Shown piece by piece: positions 11,155 to 21,242 of a stretch of 64,000 bases of DNA. How positions within the stretch are numbered: the stretch's first letter is position 1; every line of letters begins with the position of its first letter. A model generated the notes under the pieces. That model ran no database searches. It was not told the DNA's origin and saw nothing but the letters and a program-made list of their open reading frames with translations. The DNA is from Sphaerolaimus hirsutus (Eukaryota > Nematoda > Chromadorea > Monhysterida > Sphaerolaimidae): NCBI GenBank assembly GCA_964036195.1, contig OZ038452.1, positions 31,073,785 through 31,137,784 on the forward strand, in the 5' to 3' direction. Made by a program: the position numbers and the translations under genes.

Positions 11155-14100
11155 CTGTTTGTAGTTTGGTGGGTCAATTTTGGATCGCTGCCAGCAATAA
11201 TCAGAAGCCCCGCCGTGATGTCATCGTAAATAAAAAAGAAATTGTTTCAAAAAAGGTTTGGGAAAAACACATTCGTCGCTAGTAAAACCGGACCCTGTAA
11301 AAAGCCCTGTGAAATGTCAAATGTCACGCAAAGTGTCAAAAGTCACGGAAAATGCCCTGCAAAATGGCAACCGAGTTGCCATTTTGCAGGGCATTTTCCG
11401 TGACTTTTGACACTTTGCGTGACATTTGACACTTTACAGGGCTCTTCACAGGGTCTGGGATTTACACGACTCAGCTTTTTATTTGTGAAATGTTGTTTTT
11501 GTAACAGCGCATACATAAGTATCCTGCTCGACAAAGACATAAGTATTTTTGGACGCATACTTTAAGATCCGCCGAGTATACCTAAACAACAGTGTTGCAA
11601 CCGGGGAACATACCAGAATTAATGTCAACTTCATAAACATTGTGGAAGCCATTACTATTGCTCATGCAGAACAGCCGACCAGATGGCGAAAATTTCGGTT
11701 GTGAATACAGCGCTTTTTCGTTACCTGCATCAATTAAGTTGCAAAATTAAATCAAGTGTCAAAATCGAACGTTTTCAAGTGACACCGACAAGTGAAAGGA
11801 AAAGTTGCAGTTCATACAGAAATTAACCAGTTATGTTAGGTAAATAAAATCAACCAAAGTTAACGTACCGTATTTCCTTGAATAGTTCCCCCCTTGAATA
11901 TTTCCCCCCTCGAATAATCCCCCCTGTAAGATGAGTGAGGAAATAAAAATGCCCCCTCAAATAATCCCCCCTTTAAAGATTTGATCAGTTTGTTATACCT
12001 AATTTGGCACATTATTGTGTTTATAAGGCATATTTCGTGAAATGAGTTGATGGAAACATGCTTGAAAATTTTGATGAAATAATAATTCCCCCCCCCCTTG
12101 AATAATGCCCACCTCGAATAGTTCCCCCTCAAAAATATCTGACGAAATAAAAATCCCCCAGGGGGATTATCCAAGCAAATATGGTAACCTACAAACAAGT
12201 AACCAAATCAGTGACTTTTGAATCTTCAAACCTAGGTACGTGCCTAATCCCTTGTACCCTTCGTCACTTATCACTTATCTTGTCACTTGACCGACCCAAA
12301 ACCGGCACACAAAAACAATTTATATTTTACGAACCGCACAATCTGCGCTGCGAGCCGACCAGCATGCCCCCGTCACTGTCCAAAGTGGCCAGCCACAGTT
12401 CACTCGCTAACCACGGCTGAGTTGGCACGCATCCAACAAATTACATTGATGAGGGGAGCGCGATTCAAACTATATAGGTAAGAATATCTAGTCCCTAGAA
12501 CCTCTAGTCTAGTTTTATATACCGTATTTACTCGAAATACCCCCCTCGAAATACCCATCTTGTTTGACCCCCCCTCTCGAGACCACTATGAAACAATCAC
12601 CCACCCCCCTCGAAATACCCCCCCCCCAGATTGAGTGTAAAGAGAACATGAGTGTAAAGATTGAAGAGTGTAAAGAGAAGAGAGTGTACATGACAAAAAC
12701 TGCAGTTGGTGCAGAACACACGTTAAAACAATGTCGTAATCACGTTAGAACTGTGTTTATACCATCTACTACTATTACGTACTACAGGAACCTATACACG
12801 TCAGTTATTGATGCATTTTTCTACCCCAGTGTACATCACAACAGACAATTTTGTACTAGGATTTGAAAAAATTTCTGGCGAAATAATAACCTCCCCCCTC
12901 GAAATACCCCCCCCCCCTCGTTAACCCCTCTCGGGACACCTATGAAACAATCACCCCCCGGGGGGTATTTCGAGGAAATACGGTACTTGAAATTATAATT
13001 TTACACTGATTGTGTTCAGTGCGGTTCAAAGTATCGTCAAGCTCACTGGGGCAGAATATAATTTCACACCTAAACCACGGTTACAATTTAGTAGGGCACC
13101 GACCACGTCGGAGACATTCCATTGGATCCACACAAGCAGCTGCCCTCTGGGACACACGCACGGCTGGGCGTAAAAATCTGCATCGCTCATCTGAAGGGGG
13201 GGGGCTATTGAATCAACGGTTTTTTTGCACCAGCGATCAAAGCATTTAAATTTGTTGTTTTGTTGCATAAATGCAACGATTCACAGACAGCTGCTTTGAA
13301 TAGGTGCATGCATTGATCACTTTTTGGGCATTTGTCCAACAAAAATATAATATCTGTCTTTCAAAAATATTTAGTTATGACAAAGCTGTTGCCGCATAAC
13401 TATAATCTGCAAAAAGTGACCTTAAACAAGCCGCTACATGCAATTGTCAGGTGTTTAAAATCGTCCGCGCTTTCTCCGGAAGATCTGGTTCGATTCCCGC
13501 CAGTGGTAGTTCAATTTTTGCACTTTTTCATTGTGGTAGGTACAGGCAAAATGCTTCAAAAAAGAATCCCCACTACTAAAACTGACCAGCTCCCTGAGGG
13601 GTGGCAATGCGGTACTTTCACAGGAATATGCAAAATTATTCTGGACGCCCCTTTTATCACCGGCCCTTGGCGACTTTGACCTGATTCCCACTTCCAAAAC
13701 GGGGTCACACGGGCCGACGCGAATCAGACTGCAAGTGTGTTTTAATGGGCCACCCTGTGCTGAATAGACGCTCAGGTGCTGCACGCAGTACAGGCTGTCC
13801 TGAATGGGGGGGGGTGGTTCATTTAAGTGAGAATTTTGGGGTGATTTTTGAATTGAGAGTTTTGAATTTCTAATGTGGCCAGATAATATAGAAATTGTTG
13901 TAACTTTTGGAAGAAATGATGAAAAGGAAGGATGAAATTTAAAAGTGACACTTTGCGGTGCGCATGATTGGCAGGGCACAGGAAAAAATAGGTAAGACAG
14001 TCGTGAAGCGTGAAGTGCCTTCAGCATGTGAGACTTCCGCTATGACTGAAGTCTGAAGTGCGTTTGAAAAACACATCACGAAAATGTTCGTGATGTGCAT

Positions 14101-16535
14101 GCAAGCAGAGTTGCAAAAACGTATTTACGTTTACCCGAAATACCCGGTTATTTGGGTATTTATACTTACGTTTACGTTTACGTTTTCATAAAATACCATT
14201 ACGTTTTGTTACGTTTTCCTGACCGAAATACCCGGGTACCAGAGAAAACGTAAAAAAACGTTGCGAGACCAAAAAATGTTCACCAAAATGCACATTCCGC
14301 CATTAATTTCTGACAAATTCACAAAATTTTGCGCGCAAGCGCACACTTTTCCTACACAGAAGCCGTATATTTTAAATAGGTACCATTAAATATTCAAATT
14401 ATTCTATGGTTCGGCCCCACCTGCAGTGCAGAGTATTAGGTATGTATGTATTACTTCCCAAACTCGAATTGTGCGAAATGCTTATAAAAAGTCAGCGGAC
14501 GCTGTTATTTAGTCGCTTTCGTCGATTGATTTTGTGCTATTTGAAGATCAAATGTAGAAAGAACTCTATGAACTGTCAAAATATAAATTTTTTGTGTCAC
14601 TTGGGAAAACGTTGACAGAATGTGAAAAATTGACTGAAAAACTGGCGAAAAAATAGAAGGGCAGCTTCCAACAGACTGCGTCTCCATAATAGAAAGTTGG
14701 TGAAAAATAGAAGGGCGACCTTCTATTAGATGAAATATGCTAAAAAAATTTTACGTTTACGTTTTATTTTACGTTTTCCCAGGTAATTTAAAAATACCTT
14801 ACGTTTTAGTATTTATACTTTCATTTTGGAAAAGGTATTTACGTTTACGTTTACGTTTTCCAAAAATACCAGTATTTGACCAACTCTGCATGCAAGCCGA
14901 TTCCGCCTGTTTCACCAGTCTTGAGAACTGAGAACTGAGAAGTGGGAACTTCTCCCCAGCCAGCGACCATCATCACCACACAACAACTAAACTCTAGCCC
15001 CAAAACGCACATTGGCAAAGCACAAATGGCCGAATCTCTGCGTGCCGGGTCTGGCGGGGGGTGCGACCAGGGGCACGGGCACCCGCGTGGGGGTCTCCTG
15101 TCTGTACAACATGCACCCGTGCGCCAGGTACACGGTGCCCGCGTGCACGCACAGCGAACCCCCGCACCCCTGCCCGAGTGCCGGGTCTGAGGAGAGTGGC
15201 TTAAATCTACTACTATTTATATACCATCTAAATAAGACCACAATTGTAAATAAAAAAACAAAATAAAAAATCGTCTACTGACGGCATACCTTACAATTAA
15301 ATCTACCATATCCCATCTGAATAAACGAACGGACAAAAAAAATCTCATCAGATCACATTGCTCTCACTTCGGGCAAATTTGGTGCGCATATTTTCACGTA
15401 ACCCTATTCATCAAAATATGGTCGCATTCATTATATAGCGTTCATTCCGTCAATTGTGGGCGAATTATGTGGCTCCCACCATGGGTGAATTTTGTGGGCA
15501 TTCTTTCGCGTATTTTAGTCATCAAAATTGCTTTTAATACACACACTTTCAACAGTTCCATTTTGAATTCGGCGCCCACATATTTATTTACTTAGGTCCT
15601 TACCATTGTCAGTTGCCATAGTTTCCGATTCCGGTGTCCAGTGCACCGGTTCCGCATCTGGCTCAGTGCCAGAAGAGCACACAACTCTCCGCCCATCCGG
15701 ACCTTCTTCCAGCCAGTAAACTGTGTCTGCGGTGGGGGGGGGGGTGAAGCCAAAATACCCTAGTGTACAAGTGTGTGAAAATTGAAATGGAGAAACATTG
15801 ATGGTGGTATATCTAATTGATAATTGCGGCCGGGCAGTGAACCTGATAACTAATGGGCCTGGCAGTTGACGTAACCTCATTTTGGTAAACTCAAATCTGC
15901 TCAAATCTGACTTTATGGTTTTCAATTTTTGAAACTACCTACCGTATTTCCTCGATCTACCCCCCCTTGAATTAACCCCCCCCCCTCGAAATACCCCCAG
16001 GTGTTTTCGAGCTGGGGAAAAAATAAACCCCCCCTCGAAATACCCCCGTCTGGAATGATGTACACCATGTATGCAATGTACATGATGTATTTATTGGTGC
16101 CAGTTTCCATCGCACATACACATATACATCAATTTATGTACAGATGTACGTCTGTATGCCCCGATATGTCCCATGACTTACCTTTATTACCGGTTTTGTG
16201 TATGAAAAGCGTATTCTTTACTAAGAATTTGACGAAAATTTCTGCCGAAATAATCAACCCCCATCGAATAAGCCCCCCCCCCTCGAAATACCCCCCCCCC
16301 CCTCAAAATTTCCACTCTGAAAAAATAAACCCCCTGGGGGTATTTCGAGGAAATACGGTAGTAGGAAACCAGTGTGGGTACGGCCAATACCCCCCCCCCA
16401 GAAAAACGCACCCCCATCTTCAGCCAAGTCCAAGTCGACAGCGACCTGTACCAATTTGACATTGCCCGCTACGACATCGGCACTGCGCACTGCACTGGGC
16501 CAAGAGCCATACGGACGCACCACTACTGATGCCAT
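11030..16535 (-). CDS. S9 family peptidase (prolyl-oligopeptidase-like), N-terminal half only
   Basis: Seven exons from ATG at 16535 give about 280 residues resembling the N-terminal beta-propeller of S9 peptidases of the dipeptidyl-aminopeptidase BIII / acylaminoacyl-peptidase type. Landmarks: RPYGSWPSAVRSADVVAG (family PYGSWxSPI..VAG), GDTVYWLEEGPDGRR (family VYWLEGRP..GGR), GTVYLAHGCMLYRQ, DADFYAQPCVCPRG and ASELWLATLDSDGG. All adjoining phases fit. The alpha/beta-hydrolase domain with the catalytic Ser-Asp-His is absent; sequence runs into the gap at 9891-10090. Activity cannot be judged from this half. Same strand as NAV, 4.65 kb downstream of its stop. Confidence 0.8.
11289..11458. repeat. 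Near-perfect hairpin, ACCCTGTAAA family
   Basis: Arms of about 80 bp around a 4-base centre (CGAG near 11375), ends GGACCCTGTAA and inverse. Related ends (GCCCTGTAAAGTGTC) occur at 2267, 29018 and 61960. No clear target duplication. Confidence 0.75.
11866..12186. mobile_element. TA-flanked MITE, AATA-CCCC variant
   Basis: Left end TACCGTATTTCCTTGAATAG; the right end is decayed (ATATGGTA). Interior blocks read CCCTCGAATAATTCCCCC instead of the TTTCGAGGGG type. Confidence 0.75.
12335..12416 (-). CDS. S9 peptidase exon 6
   Basis: Acceptor aactcag, donor G|GTTCGT. Encodes PWLASELWLATLDSDGG then MLVGSQRRLC, matching MPWDGTELWVADLDADG. Short, so missed by simple open-frame length. Confidence 0.72.
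12530..12985. mobile_element. TA-flanked G-run MITE, reverse orientation
   Basis: Intact TACCGTATTT..AAATACGGTA ends; interior is the reverse complement of the 10558-11005 copy. Sits in the S9 intron before exon 6. Confidence 0.85.
13113..13192 (-). CDS. S9 peptidase exon 5 (borders approximate)
   Basis: Acceptor ccttcag behind a C-run. Encodes MSDADFYAQPCVCPRGQ and LLVWIQWN, matching DFYAxPRVSPDGxxLAWxxWDHPNMPW. Donor AAT|GTCTCC is weak; the HPNM part is missing, so either it was lost or a microexon was missed. Confidence 0.68.
13431..13510 (+). repeat. tRNA-derived SINE head (putative)
   Basis: GTTTAAAATCGTCCGCGCT resembles an A-box region; GGTTCGATTCC at 13488 is a good B box, followed by CCGCCAGTGG. 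T-stem pairing is imperfect, so a SINE or tRNA relic rather than a working tRNA. Confidence 0.45.
13696..13818 (-). CDS. S9 peptidase exon 4 (borders approximate)
   Basis: Acceptor cattcag behind a C-run. Encodes DSLYCVQHLSVYSAQGG and SLIRVGPCDPVLE, then donor GAA|GTGGGA, which gives PVLEMSDADFYAQP with exon 5. Resembles a propeller blade before the DFYA motif. Confidence 0.65.
14106..14888. mobile_element. hAT-like MITE rich in ACGTTT
   Basis: 8-bp duplication CATGCAAG on both sides. Ends CAGAGTTGCAAAAACG and CAACTCTG; both inner flanks are runs of TTTACG. Upstream of S9 exon 4. Confidence 0.8.
15011..15186 (-). CDS. S9 peptidase exon 3
   Basis: Acceptor cctcag, donor AAT|GTGCGT. Encodes CGGSLCVHAGTVYLAHG and CMLYRQ then RFGHLCFAN, matching HEYGGGAY..GTVYFSN..RLYRQ of the family although HEY is replaced. 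Confidence 0.75.
15604..15726 (-). CDS. S9 peptidase exon 2
   Basis: Acceptor accgcag behind a 12-base C-run, donor G|GTAAGG. Encodes DTVYWLEEGPDGRRV and a Glu/Pro-rich end TPESETMATDN. Confidence 0.82.
15940..16360. mobile_element. TA-flanked G-run MITE
   Basis: TACCGTATTTCCTCGA left end, GAGGAAATACGGTA right end, C/G-run interior. Lies between S9 exons 1 and 2. Confidence 0.83.
16412..16535 (-). CDS. S9 peptidase exon 1
   Basis: ATG at 16535, eight bases inside an atttcag acceptor, so a 5'-UTR intron is likely. Encodes MASVVVRPYGSWPSAV and LVQVAVDLDLAEDG. Donor G|GTGCGT lets it join GDTVYWLEEG in exon 2. Confidence 0.8.
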
Positions 16536-16841
16536 AGTTTTGGCTGAAATTTAAGGAAAAATATTATTTTAAGGATTTAAGGATTGATATTTGAATACGG
16601 ATTTACCTAAGTATAAATATCAACATTTTAAGGATAAATTAAATGCGAAAAAAACTAAATGAGTGTGGGTTGGGTACATATTTAGGTAAATATATGGTTG
16701 CTGTCGAATTCTTTTCTTGTGGCAAATTTTCGTCGGTAAATTGTGGTGTGGATATCTAGTATCGATATTTCCAGAAATACAGTATTAGTAAATCTTAGGC
16801 AGAGAGTATGAAATGGATATCAAATGGAAAATATTATTTTT

Positions 16842-17111
16842 GTGAAGCTGCGTTTACACTGGCACGTGTGACGACAAAATTTTTTTTGGGGGCTTCAACT
16901 TTCTTTATGTCACGAAAATTGAATATTTGTTGTGTCAGACACCTAGATCTCGATCACTCTTTTTGCCTAGGACAAACATAAATTTTCATTTATGACGTAA
17001 TCATACACAATAAAATAAAAAAGATTTTTGTCGTCACAGGTTGTCGATTCGGTTGAAGGTGATTTGTTCTAGGTGACCTCGTTACACGTGCCAGTGTAAA
17101 CGCAGCTTCAC
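16842..17111. repeat. Inverted-repeat MITE GTGAAGCTGCGTTTACACTG
   Basis: Ends GTGAAGCTGCGTTTACACTG and its inverse over about 30 bp, AT-rich interior, no coding potential. Just upstream of the S9 gene start. Confidence 0.75.
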
Positions 17112-17905
17112 TGACTCTTTTGTTCTACATACATTTTTCCCACAAATACGATAGGCACACGAAAATTTATACATAATTCAATGTAAATAGGTAATTACTG
17201 TACTATTTAAAATGCATTTTAAAAAATTCAAATAAATTTAACGTATCAATTCAATTCAACTTATCAACTTAACAGCTCAATTCACTATTTCACATTCTTT
17301 TTTCTAATGGGTGTGCGAAATTAGTATGCTCAGGTGCCGCCTTGGGTACGAAATTTACCGCTAATATCAAATTTGGGCAACGAAAATACGTTGTACAATA
17401 TTTTTACAACGGAAATTGGGCGCACTCAAAATTGGGTGCACATCAAACTACACTGTATGGGTTCAATTATCCAAATATCATGCACACCTCACCTTTGCGC
17501 AGACTTGGTATCTGAGGGGGGCTGTCAAATTCTTGCATCATTTATTTTTTCTTATGGTGAGAAGGAGAAGCTTGAAATTAACCCCAGGTGATAAAAAGTG
17601 CTACGAATCTGCCATGGCTACATTAGTGCTTGGTTTGGTGCCACTTTCCTATGGCTCCAGTGGCACTCGACAACACAATTCTAGGTAACATTTTTGTATC
17701 TGAAACATTTGTTGCACTAGCTGAAAAGCATTTGCTGCCAACAGTCACTTGCTGTGGCAACATTGTTAAAAAGTGCCATTGGGACCTAATGTTATATTAA
17801 CTTTCTTTTGAATGAAGCAGTACGATAAAGCATGCAAAGTATTCTTACTACATGATGCTTCAAATGCCACACTGAAATATGACACAAATCCAAAGCAACA
17901 TGACA

Positions 17906-18463
17906 TACTGTATTTCTTCTAATAGAAAAGCTCCATTCTAGTTTTTCATCAACTTTTTACCTGCCATTCTATTGGCGGTGCCATTCTACTGGATGCTGTT
18001 CTAATTTTTACCAATTTTTCATTTGAAAACAGTATTTTTATGAAAGATGAGCAACATTTTACTACCAGAGCATCAGTTCAAAGAAAACCAAATATTAAGC
18101 AACCCTTAAATCATAGTTCTGAACACCTTGGATGTTCTCACCACCCATTTGACAATCGCAACCACCACCCTGCTCATCTTTGGCACTCCTTGTGGACAAC
18201 AGTCGACATTAGGTCCCGTGATTCATTTTGTTATGGCGTTTGCTTATTAACATGTTGTAATGTTCGGTTATTCTCATTATGTGAAAATTTGAGATACAAA
18301 AGCTTTAATTCATTAGGTTCCGATGAGATTCACGTATAATGCTTAATTCATTAAACTACATCTTTTTTGGTGTTTTGCTACCCTCCCAATGTAATTTCTA
18401 CCTGCTGTTCTATTGGAGGTGCTGTTCTATTGGGTATGCCGTTCTATTAGAAGAAATATGGTA
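17906..18463. mobile_element. TA-flanked MITE, TTCTATTGGAGG type
   Basis: Ends TACTGTATTTCTTCTAATAG and its inverse; interior repeats TGCCGTTCTATTGGAGG. Shares only the outermost CCGTATTTC-like bases with the G-run family. Confidence 0.75.
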
Positions 18464-19135
18464 GTTCAATTTTGCTTAGTAATTTGACTACAAAATTGAT
18501 AAAACTTATGAATGCAACTAGAACTTTAGACATAACTATTTTTATCTAAGATGTTGTATACTGTATAGCAACAAGTCATTTGTACTTAGCAAATGTGTGA
18601 ACATATCAATAATGCATCTCAGAAGTTGAAATTAATCAAGGTAAATTTTCCTGGTTTGCACTGTATGCATGACAGGTACGCCAAGCAACCAGTAAATTTA
18701 GCCTTTCCAATAATTTATTACAATCTCATGCGTGCGAAATCTAATTGCCAAGTGTGCCCGCAGCACATATTTCTGCTATTTCACTACTGGATTAGCGCAG
18801 CTGGCGCCGGTGCGCCCACCAAATTCCCTTTTTATTTCACATCGTTTAAATATTAGGTATACTTTGTCACGCCAGGTAAGGACTGTAAAAAGTTTTGTCG
18901 CGCGCGTGCGTAAACTGAAATTGGTAACATAATTCATCTGCTGCCAATATGCAGAATCGAAATATTCCAGTTAAGTGAACGGTAGTCGGCCGCGTCGCCA
19001 ATCAAATAACGATGCCAGGTATTTTTAGCGCTATTAATGTATTCACCATATCACCATTTTCGGAAAGTGCCGCGTCATTGTGATATTGCAAAATGTTGCC
19101 ATGGGAAAACGCCAGTTTGCCCACACGCACTAGAA

Positions 19136-19520
19136 TACCGTATAACCTCGAATTACCCCCCTCAAATTTGGCTGAGGAAATAATAACCCCCCCCCCCTCG
19201 AAATACCCCCATAAGATTGAGTGTAAAGAGAACGTACATGACAAGACAAATACCGCAGTTTGTGATCTGTACAATGCAGAAAACACGTTAAAACCGATGA
19301 TTGCGTGACGTTAGGGAAGGGATAATGTGTATTTTATATACAATTATATATGTTTATAAACACATTTACATCTATGTAATAGTTTGATTTTTCTACGTCT
19401 GAGTATGGGGAATTTCCAAAAATTTCTGGTGAAATAATAGACCCCCCCTCGAATTATCCCCCCTGAAATTTTGCTGGCGAAATAATAAACCCCCTGGGGG
19501 TATTTCGAGGTAATACGGTA
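19136..19520. mobile_element. TA-flanked G-run MITE, CCTCGAATTA variant
   Basis: Ends TACCGTATAACCTCGAA and GAGGTAATACGGTA. Intergenic, between NAV and the S9 gene. Confidence 0.8.
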
Positions 19521-20086
19521 CAACTAATATTTAAAAACGTTCGGGAACTCATTATTCGGCTTTAAGCGCATTTATAAATCTCCGACAACCGGAATGGAGT
19601 GTCCGTCAACTAATGTTGACGACAATCAACAATGAATTGGTAAACTCAATTGTGTTCAAAACAGATTTATCAATTTTCGAAATATCAGTTGTCAACTAGT
19701 GCGTGTAGGCACATTCTGTCACTTCACCCGTCAACAACAATATACCTACATGTTTACTTAACAGTTACATTTTTACAAGGCTGTGCCTGTGTAAATCAGC
19801 GTGTAATTGCGTGCTGGAGTAGACAAATACCTACCCTATATCATCGAATAAAACCCCAGGGAAGTTTTTCTCGCTAAATGTTTTTGAGGGGGAGTTATTC
19901 GAAAGGCGCCCAATTTGACGGGAGGAGTTATTTCTTCGTCAGAATTTTTAGCAAAATTCGTGATCGAATTGTATTGTATGAATTGGCTTAAATAAGTTCC
20001 AAAAACTTGTAAGTCACCAAAAAAATTCCACAACAGATGCAATTAAATAAGTGCTAGCAAACATCAGTTGCAAAACCACAACTACC

Positions 20087-20198
20087 TACCGTATTACCTC
20101 GAAATACCCCCAGGGGTTTATTATTTCGCCAGCAAAATTTGAGGGGGGGGGGCGTTAATTCAAGTGGGGGGGGGGGGTTAATTCGAGGTAATACGGTA
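20087..20198. mobile_element. Short TA-flanked G-run MITE, 112 bp
   Basis: TACCGTATTACCTCGAAATA..GAGGTAATACGGTA with only one interior block. A decayed relative (TACCCTATATCATCGAATA at about 19832 to GTACGGTA at about 20349) flanks it on both sides, suggesting insertion of one into another. Confidence 0.75.
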
Positions 20199-21185
20199 TC
20201 TGTTTTTAAGGTCGCACACATCGCTTCTTATAAATACTGTCTTTTTTTACCCATCAGAGGGAGCAGTTTTTCGAGGGGATTGTGATTTTTGACTCACACA
20301 GACAACAGGGAGAGTTATTCAAGGTGGACTTTTTCGAGGATGTACGGTAGTTTATTTTTGTTTATTTGATGCTGTGACAGTCTTTTGAACTATTTTTTAT
20401 ATTTTAAACTTTATTCTATGCTGAACATTATATAACCTCTATAATACAGTAATCAATATCTGAAGAAAAACAACCAATATAAACAAAGTACACCATACAA
20501 TCCTAAAAATGATTTCCACGTGAACACATTTATCCTGAACACGGAGAGACACATGACTGTGTAATGACTGAATATCTTGTCCGGAGATTTAAAAAACGAA
20601 CCAACGATATTTGACGAAATCGACTGCAAATACAATACGCAACAGACGAAATTGTCAAAAAAATATTTTACAAAAAAATCAAATTTATCCAGAGCACTCT
20701 ACATAAAAATACGGACATGAATAAAAAATTATCTTGTATTCACAATCAACAGGGAGCATTTGAATTATCACAAAGTGAAACGGTGTATTGTATATTTAAA
20801 CAGTACAGTTTTGGCTGGCGGCAACGTTATAACACAGGTGGTCCAATATTTCTGAAACACAAAAATGGGCGAAAACGTCAATTATTGGTCAATTCCTTAG
20901 TTTATCAGCAGTAAATAAGACATTGTAATAGACAAAAACATTTTTGGAGTCGGCAGTCACTTTTCCACAACGAATCAAATAGAAATTACAAGCACACAAA
21001 AATTCTCAAACACCAACAATAATCTGCAGTCGATAATCTTTTAAAAAAACGTCTAAAATTCTGTACATTTTTAGTAGTGCCCAATTCTCCACTCGTCACT
21101 GGGCAGATATTATTTATATCACAAAAAATCACGGCAAAAATGGGCAAAAAATGTTTGAAAAATTGAGTCGAGATTTCTATCAAAT

Positions 21186-21242
21186 TCAAGCCTCTGCCGC
21201 ACTTTCGGCGCGACTTTGTTCCTTGAGTTGCATCAACATCAC
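21186..21242 (-). CDS. NAV: NAV exon 35, terminal coding exon
   Basis: Acceptor tttcag in phase 0. Encodes VMLMQLKEQSRAESAAEA then TGA. Joined to DPL of exon 34 it gives DPLVMLMQLKEQS, which matches the DPLMNMLMRLQEA end of vertebrate NAVs. Too short to appear as an open frame; found by homology. Confidence 0.85.
   Translation of the reverse strand: MMLMQLKEQSRAESAAEA

Larger units (their letters stand above)
16544..21185. other. Intergenic region between NAV and the S9 gene
   Basis: Filled largely by MITEs (16842-17111, 17906-18463, 19136-19520, 19832-20349). NAV 3'-UTR and polyadenylation site must lie near its right end, the S9 promoter near its left; neither could be placed. Confidence 0.6.
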
